From: Mytilisepta virgata
Taxonomy: Eukaryota > Mollusca > Bivalvia > Mytilida > Mytilidae
Length of the DNA stretch: 64,000 nucleotides
Direction: 5' to 3'
NCBI GenBank assembly: GCA_028015205.1
Contig: CM051516.1
Location: forward strand, 62,562,230-62,626,229
The translations under genes and the position numbers were made by a program. Below are positions 12,604 to 25,279 of the stretch, piece by piece. Within the stretch, counting starts at the first letter, position 1. Every line of letters begins with the position of its first letter. Below the pieces are notes generated by a model that was given only the letters and a program-made list of their open reading frames with translations, was not told the DNA's origin and did not search any database.

Positions 12604-14264
12604 TCACGCAAAGTTTTTAAATGTTTGACCTGTTATTGGTGGTAATATCGCCACATTCCTTCCTTCAACTAGCTTACCACAGATGCAAACTCGTGTTGTA
12701 GTACATTCAGTACAGATCAGATGACCACATGGTTTATTTACAAATGCGAAGTTGAATTTGTTACACATAAAACACTTCATTTTCCTCTTAAGTTCGGCAT
12801 TTTCTTTCTTGAGTTGTTCCAAATCTGAAACGATCATAATAAGAATTACTGTCAGAACCGGCAATGATCCCCGCTCCCTCAGAAGTCCAAAATGTAAAGT
12901 CGTATCGCCCATCTCCATATGATGTGCATTCATTCATTCTATAAAGACAACATATTAAAAAACCCAATGAAAAATTCAACAATTTGTTAGTTTCTGTGTT
13001 GTCTTGTTCTAGTTTGGTTTAGTTTATTATAGGTTTTTTATTCTTTAAGTTATACATATTTCTTTGGCACTTTTGTTTGTTTTGTTCCATTCTCATGATT
13101 TTGTCTTTTCCTTGAACTTCGAATGTATTGCTTTTTCCGCTGTTTTCATGGTTTTGTCGTTTCGGTATTCTTTTACCGATATTTAGAAATCAAAATACTG
13201 AATACGACAGTAGTGTAAAAAATTAAAGTGCATAAGTTGAAAAAAGAAACATTTAGGTAATAAGTTTAAATTCACAATTTTCGAAATTCGACCCAGCGGA
13301 CCCCAAGTTTGAAAATCAAAATTAAAAAAAAACTTTATTCCCCACCTTAGAAGTGTATGATATCACAGTAAAGAAAAAATGCTACGAATTGAAAAATTTA
13401 GATTAGGTCACATGTTTTAATAGAAAATTTTCTGGAAAAGGAGTTTAAGTCAAAAGCTTAAAAATGGTATTTTATTTCTATAAATGCGGCACCTGTGGGC
13501 CCCAGTTTTGTTATTCAAAATAAGATAAAATATCTAGTCCTTAATGCGCATCTATATATTGTATGTAAACATTCTATGAAAAAATAACTTCATAAACCCA
13601 TAAATGAAAGGGAAGTTGAACCTTAGGTTACTATAAATTGTAACTTACAGGGACGAAGACAACTACAAACTACCCTAAACTTTCTTCGAAAAAGCGCGTA
13701 CAATAATGTCGTATATTTTTTGCAAAAGCTGCAATTCCCGACAAAGAAATAACTTTTGGTATTTCTAGACTTTTTCCTAGCTTTTGTTGGGAATGAATGT
13801 TTGCTTTTGTTCTTCTAATCTTCTAAATAGTGTTGTTAAATATACAGATTGCTTTATTTTTACACTTTTATTTGCTATCGGTTTAAATAAAAAAAGATTT
13901 GGATCAGATTAAATGTATTATCATCACATATCTTCAAGGTAAGCTGAAATAATTTCAGGTAACAAAATAAACTAAAGGGTTTGTTCCAAGTTGCACTAAA
14001 ATCTAATATATATTTACATAACAACGATTGTTTCGAGTCATTGTTGTGTGTAGTGGTCAATTTCCGTCGATCCTCTGAATCATGTTGTCTGTAATTTACA
14101 CTGATGAATGACGGACTGTCGGAACGTTTTCCTTGTAAAATGGAAGTTATAGCCTTTGATTCATCGTGTATTGTACCATTACCAGTAACAAAATTGTGGT
14201 TATCACTATGCTGTCCCCCAAAATCTAAAACATCTGGAGATTCATCTGGATTCTTCTCTGCCAT
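12604..14264 (-). CDS. Coiled-coil RING finger protein (IAP-related, no BIR)
   Basis: Two coding exons, 14264-14018 and 12824-12604, joined in phase 1 through a GTAAAT donor and a TTTCAG acceptor, give 155 codons plus stop. The first exon starts MAEKNPDESPDVLDF and is polar and probably disordered. The second opens with a short heptad-like helix (LEQLKKENAELKRKMK). It then has a compact RING: CFMC, an 11-residue spacer, CGH-x2-C-x2-C, and C-x-C as the last pair. This layout (helix then C-terminal RING) matches the end of IAP proteins, so it may be an IAP-derived E3 ligase that lost its BIRs. The start follows an acceptor (TTTACTTTTAAG), and the exon upstream at 15250-15373 appears to be 5' UTR. 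Further intermediate exons cannot be excluded. The intron carries a Penelope-like tail copy. Confidence 0.65.
12985..13190 (+). repeat. Penelope-like element tail copy in RING-gene intron
   Basis: Shares with 10690-10880 a run of matching blocks (TCTTGTT(C/A)TAGTTT, GTTCCATTCTC, TTTGTCTTTTCCTTG, CGTTTCGGTATTCTTTT). It is non-coding and opposite to the host gene. The remaining intron, 13191-14017, is AT-rich and shows nothing further. Confidence 0.6.
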
Positions 14265-15249
14265 TCCTTAAAAGTAAATCTACAAATTTCAACTTGCGAC
14301 GCGTCATTTTGTGCAAAAAATTATAATAAATAAAAATAACCGCACAATTGTGAAAAGTAGAACACTGCAACAAATAAAATTAAACTAAATATAGAACATA
14401 ATATCAAAATAAATAGATAAACAAACTAATAACGTTGAAGTTTTCTTCAGAATTATATACAAAATGTACACATAGAATATGCGTTTTTATTCTGGCTATA
14501 GGCCATAAATAGTGAGATTATTTCGACCAAAGAATATATGTTTAATCTTACTATATAAATTGAGTATAAGAGTCCCTGTCCCAAGCCAATATCATAATTG
14601 TTGGGTATTTATATCATTTAGCTTTAATTTTACACTCATTTGAAGATCGTGTGGTGATTATTTTTGGTCAGTTTAATTCGGAGATTGGATGTTGTCTTCT
14701 GGACTTTATATCCGTTCTTTCTCCTCATATGTGTCTATGTTCTCCTCTAACGCATTACATACATGTATATATTAGAAAAAGTTACTGACAAAGCAACGTT
14801 AAAATGTGTCCAATTTCTGCGTACCAAAACGTGTTGTTACTGTAAATACCGTCACGCAATAGTTAGTTTCTATTTCCGCCATTTGATTATTATCTCTTCA
14901 AATATCTTGAAAAAAATGAATAAGATTCTTTCATTTAAACAATATTGTATTCCCCTCTTCTCAGGTACAATATAAAATAGGCCAGTTTTACTATGTTTCA
15001 TTATTGATCGTTAAAACAGAAGTGTAAGAACCAATTGTGATATGATTTCATACCCAGAAACAGGAAATTATTTGTTTCATGCGTAGTCCTTATTATTCAC
15101 ACTTGCATTTTGAGTTTAATGTGGGCAGGTTAACGGAGCAAATAAATATTTACAACCATCAAATCGAAACTGATGTCAGTATATATTAAAATACTGTTAT
15201 TTTCATTTATAAAATATACTTAATATGTGTTTGATTATTAAAAACTCAC

Positions 15250-15373
15250 CTTAGTTTCTCTACGGACCGAAACGTGTAATATATTTGGTGAGTGCGATGC
15301 TGATAGTCGTGTCGCAGTCTAGATCTTGTCATATGGCAGTTTCCTTCCGGAACTATATCAGAATTTGTTTTTC
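15250..15373 (-). other. Probable 5' UTR exon of the RING gene
   Basis: A 124-base block bounded on the minus strand by a good acceptor (TTTATTTCAG) and a strong donor (CTAAG|GTGAGT). In the frame needed to reach the ATG at 14264 it contains stops, so it would be untranslated if spliced to that exon. No transcript evidence is available. The bases 14265-15249 between them hold no other feature. Confidence 0.4.
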
Positions 15374-15825
15374 CTGAAATAAAGTGCACATGTAAATAAT
15401 GTTGACTTGGGTATTTATGAACAATTATTAGTCCGGAAAAGTATTTATCTTTGAACAATTTTTATTGTACAAAATTACGTACACTTACATTTTAGCCTAA
15501 AATGTTAAATACGCGTAAACAAAACACGTGCTGTGCAGATCTGGGCATTTGTTAGAACACTACTAAAATGTCATCTATAAATTTTATCTCGCAAACAGGA
15601 GAGATATTTCACATCCTTTTTTCCAGGAGTGATTAAACAGAAACTGACACGTTTTTGCATATTTTATAAACAAAGTTTTTTTCTTAATAGTCGAAGTCAT
15701 AGAGGATTCTGCCCTCAACACAAAGATTAAAGTTTCATAATAGTCCAACAAATAACCGTTACTTTTACTCCCAACACAATACAATTTCACACACAACCTC
15801 CATAGAAGGGTCATTTCCGTTAAGT

Positions 15826-16490
15826 AATATCACTACAATGGGAAAACCTTGCCTTTAGACGTGTTCACACAGGACAAAATCTTATCCTTTTTAGTAAGCG
15901 TGCGGATGAATATACAATTTACAATCTTTCACTTTCATGACTATTTTAGAATATTAGTAACATCTTTCCTTCTAATGATAGTTAAAAACTTTGGGAAAAA
16001 AATATTTCATTCGTGCTAAGTAGGAAACTACTTCCTCAACTCAAGGATCGAGGGACAGATAAGTCACAGTTTACGTCAAAATGAAGAAAAACGTTATATG
16101 CCATTGTGTAGTAATTACAAGTAGTAACTGTGACATGTTTTGGAGTTTGTAGTGAAAGAAAGGCGCTGAAGGCAAGGGTTCTTTGTTGAGTTATTGTGGG
16201 TCACAGTAAACGGAACTACTTACCTGACAGCACAATTGAATGAATTTATCGTTATGACGCAAACTATGAAGTTCCCTCGTCCATTCAGTTCGCGAAGTAG
16301 TTTCCTGCTTGGGACTACTGTAATTCAATTTCACCAGGATATATTTCTCAAAATTATTGAAGAAAAAACGTCACAAATGTATAAAGTGGTCATAAAGTAT
16401 ATTCATCCGCACGCGAATGAAAAAAAGACAAGATATTGTCCTATGTGAATACGACTAAAGGCATGGCAATTTCCCAGTGGAGTAATACGG
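15826..16490. repeat. Large imperfect inverted repeat (foldback/MITE-like)
   Basis: The left arm at about 15826-16080 and the right arm at about 16195-16490 are reverse complements with substitutions and gaps. Matching blocks include CCTTTAGACGTGTTCACACA / CCTTTAGTCGTATTCACATA, GTGCGGATGAATATAC (exact) and AGGAAACTACTTC. The spacer is about 110 bases. The right end also contains a perfect 10-bp palindrome pair, GGCAATTTCC ... GGAAATTGCC, at 16466-16499. No transposase frame is present, so it is probably a non-autonomous element. Target-site duplications were not resolved. Confidence 0.7.
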
Positions 16491-16729
16491 AAATTGCCAG
16501 GTGTCGGAGTTTGGCGGATTCCATACAGTGATATTTGTCAATGCAATTTTCTTATAACATTTAAGACACCATCTTGATTTTGTTGTAAGGTTTAGTAGCT
16601 CACCGTTGATTTTCAGGATAAATAAATGTACCGTTCACTCTAATTTTGCAGTTCTAGCAAGGGGTCACCTTGTTTGTAATCATACTGTATTTTTAATTTA
16701 TTTTAAACCAGAATGTCAGTATAGATAAA

Positions 16730-17000
16730 GGGGAGGTTTGGGTATCCATAAAACCGGTTTCACCCCACCACTGTTCAGTGCCTGTGCAAAGTCAGAATAT
16801 CCTGACTCTCTCTGGTGTTCATGATTGTTTTTTGTACTCTTTTATATTATTTTATGTCCGGAGTTATTTCAGTTGGGTTGAATTGATTGATTGGTATGTC
16901 ATTGTTGACCTTTCCTGTTATCCATATTGTTGGTTTTTTTAACTACATGTATACATGTTATGTTGACTTGGTGTAGCCATTCATCTCCGCCTTCGTATAA
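16730..17000 (+). repeat. Dispersed retroelement tail family 2
   Basis: Begins with GGTATCCATAAAAC and CCACCACTGTTCAGTG and continues with T-rich blocks including TTTGTACTCTTTTATATTAT. The same block order occurs at 51265-51500. It is non-coding, and probably a LINE 3' end. Confidence 0.65.
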
Positions 17001-17289
17001 CCACGTCATTTAAATTGGCCTTTATGACGGCATTTACCGGTTTATCCCTGGGACATTCTAATTCCACAAAGGGTCATATTTATTGTTAACGTGTGAATAA
17101 CCATTATTCAGATAAAACTAAGTAACTATCTAACTACAAATCCCTTATCATGGAGAGGATAAGGAGAAACTTCTCCAAAGGTAACAATTGTTCCGTAGGA
17201 AGATATATGATTCAAATCAATTGCACAGTTTTCTGATGTAAAAGAAGGACGTGGGAATTATTCCCCAGAGTAACAAACCCTTAACAATA

Positions 17290-17403
17290 ATGGCATCCTC
17301 TCATGTCAGGGTTCTTAGACAACATGTTCCTTCAAACAATGTGTACTCAGAACCGTTACTTGAGAGAATGCAAAAACGGAATATTATGCAGATGTGTAAA
17401 GTG
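17290..17403 (+). CDS. Orphan candidate first exon, unknown protein
   Basis: An ATG in fair context (AATAATGG) opens 38 codons, MASSHVRVLRQHVPSNNVYS then EPLLERMQKRNIMQMCKV. They end exactly at a strong donor (AAAGTG|GTAAGT) in phase 0. Composition is protein-like and the base content is higher in GC than the flanks. No following exon was recognised on the plus strand downstream, which is filled with retroelement debris. It could be the first exon of a broken gene, an exon of a distant one, or chance. No family recognised. Confidence 0.3.
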
Positions 17404-17481
17404 GTAAGTTGGTTTAAAAACAATTACCATTTAAATATACATTTTGTAAAAAGCCATTACAAACTATCATTTTTTGTCTGA

Positions 17482-18109
17482 AAAGAATTCAGCACAGGTT
17501 GTTGCGAAGAAAAAGTTAAAACGTTATAATATACGTTGTATGTTCATTAATATCAATTCACATTAAACACTTCTAACAGTTTATATGTTAAATCTTAATT
17601 CAAAACAGACAAATAATTTGACGGAAATAAGTTTTACAGACATAATTTTATCAAACTTACCCGAAAATATGATCGTCAGTCAGATTGCCATCAATTTGAC
17701 ATGTGTGACGTCAAAGCCTTTTGTTATTTAAATTCTTTAAAAAAAATCAATAAATCCAGTGTTCTGACCCTGAGTTACCTGTGTTCTAAATACGTAGTAC
17801 TTGGTATATTTTATGAGAAATCACACCATTTCAAAATTATAATAATCATAGTCCGTATTGACCAGAATTAAACTAACAAAACTATTTCACGAGTATGAAG
17901 TCTTAATAAAGCATATTTAACACTACATACATGTATTTACAGAAACAAACAAAAAACATTTAAAAAAATAAACATAAAAATTAAAGATTCGTTTCTGCGA
18001 AGCACAAATGAGAAGGCCTTTCCTTTCCAAACATCTCCCCTACCTCTTTTTAGAAGTTTACGTAAGTTTGGGGGAAAACGAAAACGTCAAAAATTGAAGC
18101 CTAAACCAC
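17482..18109. other. AT-rich, no gene seen
   Basis: Contains short A-rich and T-rich runs only. No frame of interest and no repeat that recurs in this window was noticed. Confidence 0.5.
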
Positions 18110-19000
18110 CTATATGTAAAGTCAAGAAATACCAAAAGGAATATTCGAAGGAGGGGAAAATCGAAACAACTGACAAACTCCAGAGAACAACGAAAACAAG
18201 ACCAAAACAATACGTGCACTACAATTAAAAACTAAAAACATATGAACAACATGGACCCCACCAAAAAACCGAGGGTAGACTCAGGTGCTCCGGAAGAGTA
18301 AGCATACGCAGTCTCTGCTTGTTGTAAGACACCCGCCATGCTGCCTATGTCAAGTCCGGTATGAGGAAGGCATAACATCAATGGAACAGGTCCATTTTCA
18401 TTTGGGAAGCGTTTTTTTCATACATGTCAACCAAGTCATGATGACGTCCGTAAAACTTTAATAAAGATGACTCCAATTTATTAGCAACATATCCCTGTCC
18501 AAGAGAATTTTCTGTCAGGAGCCGGGCTCTGTCCAGGAAGTCAATGTATATGTCACAAGCTCTGGAATAACGTACGAGTTGTGAAATATATACTCCATAC
18601 GCCGGCGCTTTTGGAATGTTGGCGCTCAAAAATGGAAATTTGACGATTGGAAAGTCAAAGTCATCCCGTCTGTCATAAAGTTTTGTATTCAACCTTCCTC
18701 TGGGTGTCTATTTTGAGGTGAAGGTCAAGATAAGATGCAGAGTTGGCAGGTCTGTGGTATCCTTAATTTCAAACTCATTGGGATAGATGAAATGTAAGAA
18801 ATTCCCAAAACGTGAATTGTTGAGTGATAAATCATCATCTATGTAGTGGAAGCCCGTCAAGGAAGTCTGCTTCATATGAGTAAAGGAACAAGCCGGCCAG
18901 GAGTAGCGCCCAAATTAGTGTTCATAGGAATGCCAATTGTCTGTTGGAAAACACGTCCACCAAATTGAACATATATGTTGTCGATCAAAAATTCAATCAT
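18110..19000 (-). mobile_element. Degenerate Penelope-like element, RT and 3' tail
   Basis: On the minus strand the order is IDNIYVQFGGRVFQQTIGIP, a broken LFLYSYEADF block, IDDDLSLNNSRFGNFLHFIY and, after a shift, TKLYDRRDDFDFPIVKFPFL. AYGVYISQLVRYSRAC and KFYGRHHDLVDMYEKN follow to about 18378. The tail at 18115-18375 carries the GAGCACCTGAG block and ends in a CCAAAAGGAATATTCGAAGG-type sequence that recurs at the right window edge. Frameshifts make it non-functional. It is the best preserved of the RT relics of this family here. Confidence 0.75.
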
Positions 19001-19199
19001 CAGGACAATTTCGTCCTCTGTATATTTTTTATAAGATTTGGAGTGGTTTTTAACAAAGTATGATTTATCTCTTCCAATGACAAGGAAGGTGTATCTGCTG
19101 TTGCCATTTTAGCCACACCTTTTAGACGTTTTTCCTGGTTGATTACCACTTTATGATCGATCGTACGGTTTTTTACTAAAAACGTCATTAATATGACCT

Positions 19200-20130
19200 T
19201 TAAATTTTACGATTTTAGACGTTTTCATGGATATTAAAATTGTCACAATAATTAACATTCCAATATATTGAAAACCTCTACAGAAATAACCATGACCTGT
19301 GACCTATCTCAATGTCATTGGTCACTGAGGTCATTGGAAAAGATCCCATCCCTTTATCCTGTACCATTGTCAAGTTATAAACGAAAAACCTCAAGTTTGA
19401 ACGTTCTAAGGGTAACTACTCCCGTAAGATGACATCATACAAATGTAATCACGTAATCATTTGTAAATAAATAAAACATTAAAATTAATCTCCACGGAAT
19501 TTACAACATAACACAGAGAATAATGTAACATTAATTGTAATGTTTCATTTATTTACAAACTATGAACATTTTCAATTTAAATTACAATGTTCTTATTTTA
19601 TTTCTATATTTTTTACAATGAACATTCCTTGAACATGAAATATATTGGACGTCAAATATTTGAATTCAGTACTTCAGGGCAAACTTTCACAAATGTAAAT
19701 ATCCTGACGGCGGTTCCATGTAGATAACAATAAACAATAGCATCCTTTGAAGTGTTATGTCCTTAATACTTCTTATTTATTTATGCGGAATTAGGACAAA
19801 CGGTTTATTCGTCTATTCCAACATTTTGAAAATTACAGGTAAAAAGGTAAATTTTTGTGTTGGACTAGCAAAAAATACTTGTGCAAGAAGATGATTTAGA
19901 GTGATTATGTTATTAAAACATATACATATGTGGATAAGTTAATTAAGGTCAATTAAACTAAATTTTGTTTGATAATTAATAAAAAGACAGGTTGTTCAGA
20001 ATTTTTAATGAGAATTAAATTCAATATAATTTTTAAAAAAAAGTCAAGCACTAAAGCATTATACAAGAAAACAATAAAGGATCAAGTTAGCACTAAAATA
20101 TTATTGAAAAAAGATAATATTAAAGTCTAT
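19200..20130. other. AT-rich intergenic, no gene seen
   Basis: Long A/T runs. A 110-codon frame at 19969-20301 is Lys-rich at its start and runs into repeat sequence, so it is not supported as a gene. Confidence 0.5.
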
Positions 20131-20334
20131 CACTGGTCCAAGTGGAGAAGATGGCAGGCTGCATCGCCAAACTGTAGGTGTGTCAGTTCATCATTTTGTA
20201 GTCTTAACTTCAATGTGTCGTCTCTGTATTTTCTTTTCTTGGAGGCGCGTTTAACGCCGGCAGCTTACTGTAACAGTGTACATGAGGTGACAGCGAAGTA
20301 GTTTTATAAGAGTAAAGCTGTTCGGGTGTGGAGA

Positions 20335-20640
20335 CTTAAAAAGGACAAATATACCTAACGAGCAATAAAAAAAAACGTAATCCATTGGACAGACAAACCC
20401 GGGAAGACAAATGAACAACCACATGCACAACAAATTAACACAGAAAACTAAAAAACAATGAACACCACGAACTCCTATAAAAACCAGGAGTAAACCCAGG
20501 TGCTCCGGAAGGGTAAGCAGTTCCTACTCCGTATACGGCACCCGTCGTGAAGTTCAATAAAGTTAATCCTGTGAAATTCACTAATTGGTGGAGGCACATG
20601 AAATGTAACGACAGTGGGAACAGGTCCAACATCATTTAAG
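20335..20640 (-). repeat. Penelope-like element tail copy
   Basis: The reverse complement matches the block at 4130-4430: the ATGTTGGACCTGTTCCCACT start, GTATACGG...TACCC, CTGGTTTTTATAGGAGTTCG, CCCGGGTTTGTCTGTCCAAT and a T-rich end with AGGTATATTTGTCC. The short frames inside are shared by all copies but interrupted, so they are not taken as genes. Confidence 0.75.
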
Positions 20641-21169
20641 ATATTGGAACACTGGAATGGTCAATCAATTCGTGATGACGACCGTAAAGTTTCCTGTCAA
20701 GTAGTTTTTCTTTTTATTCTTTTCAATATGACTCATTTGTTATGGTCTCTATAAATCACGACCGAAATAGCTATGACCCGAATTTCCAGTCAACGAACAC
20801 TTTACATTTAAGGACTTGATCACAACTTATGAGTTGTAAGCACATTTTGTACATCAAAATTTGTATATAAAGCTGTTTATTAGAACATATCAAATTTAAC
20901 CCATAAATGTGCTTAAAGACAATGATGAATAATACTGCCTATCGGTTTGATTAATATTCAATTCTTTGATACCAGTTTTAATGCACAAAATGTGCACATT
21001 TCGTCGATTTACGATTCATCAGTTGTGCTCAACACACAAAAGAAGTATGGTTTAATCATAAGATGTATGAATTTAAAGGTCTTTATTCGGTAATGAAAAG
21101 GGATTGGTCAACTGACATAGTGTAAGAGCAAGGAACGTAACTTTATAATACATAAAAAGTGCGTTAAAA

Positions 21170-21325
21170 AAAAAGAGGACAAATATACCCAAGGAGCAAT
21201 CAAAAAAAACGTTATCCATTGGACAGACAAACCCGGGAAGACAAACGAACAACCACAAGCACAACAAACATACACAAAAAACTAAAGACAGTGAACAACA
21301 CGAACTCCTATAAAAACCAGGAGTG
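21170..21325 (-). repeat. Truncated Penelope-like element tail copy
   Basis: Same tail as at 20335-20640, shortened at its 5' side. It keeps CTGGTTTTTATAGGAGTTCG, the CCCGGGTTTGTCTGTCCAAT block and the T-rich AGGTATATTTGTCC end. Confidence 0.75.
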
Positions 21326-21408
21326 AACATATAATTAACATATAGTTCATGTCCTTATATTATGAAAGATGTATTACACTTTCCATAAAGTTTACTTAGA
21401 ATTAATAG

Positions 21409-21409
<1 letters not shown>

Positions 21410-21480
<71 letters not shown>
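21410..21480. repeat. (AT)n microsatellite
   Basis: A pure alternating TA/AT tract of about 71 bases. It can extrude as a cruciform and is likely polymorphic. A set of short AGATATCTTATAA repeats follows at 21560-21630. Confidence 0.95.
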
Positions 21481-21484
<4 letters not shown>

Positions 21485-21730
21485 AATACACTCACAAGGC
21501 ATTACAAAAATTGTATGATTTTGTGGAAAATTTTATCGTGAAAACTATCATCATATAATTTATAAGATATCTTATAAAGAAAATTATATGAGATATCTTA
21601 TAAACTATATGAGATATCTTATAAAGTTTATTAGAGATCTTGAAGTTAGAATGAATAGTAAAACGGCTTGCCATATACAACGTTAACAATGTAAAACATT
21701 GGAATGCAAGTATAAACTCACAGTTCTGCT

Positions 21731-21905
21731 ATCTTATACATGTGGTATCCTTGATAAATCATACATTCTAGTCTTACATTTGTGGTATTCCTTGATAAAT
21801 CATACATTCTAGTCTTACATTTGTGGTATTCCTTGATAAATCATACATTCTAGTCTTACATATGTGGTATCCTTGATAAATCATACATTCTAGTCTTACA
21901 TTTGA
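21731..21905 (+). repeat. 41-bp tandem repeat, about four copies
   Basis: The unit contains TGTGGTATTCCTTGATAAAT and CATACATTCTAGTCTTACAT. Copies differ by single bases (40 or 41 bp). Confidence 0.85.
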
Positions 21906-24263
21906 AGCTATAATGTTTACTAACACTGGATGTATTTAAATAGCCGAATTTAGATCCATCCATTGACGTCACACCGATAGACATGTGACGAGCAGACGGA
22001 ATTCCCAAATTCCCATGGAAATGTTCTAGAAGATGACTTTACCCAAATCTCTTTAAATTGACAGGATCAAAACTGCAATAAAACCACAGGGGCCCGACTA
22101 CGGGATATTTTTTTTGTCTTGTTTCGTGAGACTTATATTTAGATACCCGTTCGGAACATACCCTCCTGTAATATAATACTTTGAATAGCAATTGTGGTCG
22201 TTGCAATTTTCTATATAGAATGAAATAGGTTACATATAATAGTATAACTACAAAATATTAGGTTATTTTTAGATTTTAATTACCAAATGGGTTTTTGACC
22301 GTTGTTTTTGTGACGCAATGCATTGTATTCTAATAAACCGTCAAACGATATTCGGTATATCCACTTTTATTTAAAAGCGAACTGTGTGTGTAAACTTTGA
22401 CAAGAAAAATTATATTTTTCCACGTGGAAGTTTTATCCTTACAAAGAATGGGATACTACCACAAAAGTTGTAAACTGCAATAAACATTTATGTAGGCCAT
22501 GGTTTTTAAATGACATGACGGTTACTGGTTTGTGAAACGTTTTTTGTTAATTTTTCTTGTTTAAATGATCAATTACATAATTTGACTGGCCAATGGTTAT
22601 CTTATGAAAATACTTTTATTCAAAATATGGTCTTAAAAGGATATATTGCAGCATATTAATCACAAGAGCAATGAAACGGCCAAAGCAATGTTTGATACAT
22701 ATAAGACATCAAATGAGCACAATTAGAGTTTTTTCCTATTAAAATAGAAATAATTCATTGGGTTATTGACTTGTGGTTATTTAAGAATACCCTTCAAATT
22801 ATTCAATTCGGACAACAAGTACTTACTGTTGGATTTATCAGCTTGTCATACTTGAGGTATCGCTTCTTACTCCCCGGGCGTCTTGGCTTATTGTCAAAGA
22901 TGCATTTGCAACTCTATTAATATCCGAATGCTTTTATACTGCATGAGACTAAAATTAATATTAGTTTTGTATGGTTTGTTTTTCTAGATCCTATTAGTCA
23001 TGTTACTCAGTATGACACATATTGAGGACAGAGAATGTGAACATTTAAAGTTTATTTTAAATAATAATTATTTGTCAGTTGATTGTTATTTTCTTCCTTG
23101 ATTGTTATTATAGATTTGATACTTTCAATTACAACAGTAGTCAAGTAATGATATCACGATAAATGATGATGAGTCATAACATATATCATTTTATAAATTA
23201 TAATGTTAAATAATAAGTGACCAGTGTATATTTAAGTAAAATAAAATTATTAGTTCAAACAAATATCTTAACGGTCTCGGGTATTTTTTTTTAATTCCGT
23301 ATTTTCAAATAAAACGCGCTGATTACTACTAAAATAAAATAAAAATCATCAGCTACGTAATTCATTTTGGCCTTCAAAATTCAATTTAAAAGTTAAAACA
23401 AATGCTGTTCCGAAAGGTTTATATTATCGACAAAAATAAATAATAAATTTATAAAAAGTTTTATATGTATGTACTGTAATAGGGTAAACATGTAAAATGT
23501 TACTATAACCGAGTAAAATAAATAAATATATATATAAAGATTTGTTGAATAATGTATCATGTATTCAAAAGTAGTCATAACACAATAAATTCACAGTATT
23601 TATGTTAAAAATAAAGTTTACACTTAAATGCGCTCGAGCTTAGAGAAAAGATGTTCGACACAATAATTGTGTCTAATGATGATGACAAAATATATGATTA
23701 ACAAGTTTGTCATAGAAAAATACATTTTATTTAAAAATCTATAGTTTCAGCTAGTATGCCCTCAATCCCAGTCATTCACCTTGAGAAAATGAAAAAGTGG
23801 AGACCCGAGGAAAAAAATAAATCAAATTAAATGTATATGTAAATATGCATGCTCTTTAAAATAGTGTAATAAAATAATCTATTCTAATTTCATCCATTAT
23901 GTCTTCAACGAAATTAATAAACTCTTTGCCGTATACGGATATTTGGACTGCTTGAGGACATTGATACGGACCTGTTACATGCATATTCAAATTCATACCA
24001 CTTTTGATAAAATTATGAACTTTTGATAAAATAAATATAGATATCTATTAATTTAATAGAAATGTATGATATTATATTAATATAACAAAATGTACTTTTA
24101 TGTTAAAATGTATAGCAATGTGATAAGATATTCAATATAGATTATTGCTGTATTCCTAGTATTTGTAATCTAATTCAATTCTCTAAATCAATCTTTAAAT
24201 GCTACTTAATTATAGATTCTCCTTCAGGAACGATTGAGTTATGGAATTTCTCCACCCGAGATA

Positions 24264-24324
24264 GTTAAATTTTCTAATTTCAACACGCGAGCTTTGGCGA
24301 GCGTGTTAGAATCTAAAATTTAAC
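24264..24324. repeat. Imperfect hairpin
   Basis: GTTAAATTTT...AACACGC on the left pairs with GCGTGTT...AAAATTTAAC on the right across a short GAGCTTTGGC loop. It sits directly upstream of a SINE tail and may be part of that element or a separate small palindrome. Confidence 0.55.
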
Positions 24325-24334
24325 TGTCGCCGCG

Positions 24335-24395
24335 AAATAGCCAAATGTGCTGAAAACAGCGTTAAACCCCAACTAAGCTAACTAATCAATTTGAT
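24335..24395 (+). mobile_element. Truncated SINE tail
   Basis: AAATAGCCAAATGTGCTGAA and the following AACCCCAACTAA block match the 3' end of the SINE at 39425-39715. The tRNA-like head is missing. Confidence 0.6.
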
Positions 24396-25279
24396 TTTGT
24401 GACCGGTTTTTCAAAACTTACTAGACAAAAAAGATCAGAATACATAGACATGAATTCAAAGACACATCTTTGATACAAAATCATCAGGAAATATTTTTTA
24501 CACTTTGAAATCAACAAAAACAATAAACAAAGATTGAAAATCTAAGGAATTCGTATATTATTGTAAGTAGAGAAAATAGTCAAAATTATAAAATTCACCA
24601 ATCAAATAGATTATTGTAGATAAGATGATCTTTTCATTATTAAGATAACCATTATATGATATCAGTTTTAAAAGGGTATTTCGTCGACTTACGACCTATT
24701 TGCACAAACTTGAAAATATTTGGAACTATATAAGTCTTGCTTTGATCCGTTCAAATGAATTCAACCATGAAATGTTGGTTTTGTTTGTAAATAGTGTAAA
24801 CGGTATGGTATATTAACAATGCACTAGGCTGTATATCAAAGCCAATGCATGGATAGCATAATAATGTAAACATTTGATATATCAAAGCCATTCCCATAAA
24901 CCTAGTGGGCAGTAAGATATGATATGTTGTAATAAGTATTAACAACTACTTTTGTACATATTTTTTAATTCACTTCATATGAAAAGTTTAAAATATGTTG
25001 ACCTGGTATTGAATTCCATATACTCTGACACATGTTATAAATTGATTAAACCAAAACAAACGCCACACTTGTCGCTACATCACAGTCATGGCAGTACAGT
25101 TGATACTTCTAATATAGTACTTCTTGGGAACTTTTGAATAAACAAATATATTTATGCGATGCATCTCTGATTTTTGGAAATGCTTTAAAACAAGGAATAT
25201 GTTGATTATCATAACCATAGTATTATTTCATTATTTGAGAGTTAACTTGCAATAATTTGTACCAATGATATTTTCGGTG

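Larger units (their letters stand above)
21906..25279. other. AT-rich intergenic, no gene seen
   Basis: No supported exon on either strand over more than 3 kb. Contents noticed are the hairpin at 24264-24324, a SINE tail at 24335-24395, and short homopolymer runs. Confidence 0.6.

Noticed and set aside
13875..14017. Continuation of the RING-gene first exon past 14018
   Set aside because: The GTAAAT donor at 14017 gives the phase needed for the RING exon; the sequence beyond is intron-like and AT-rich.
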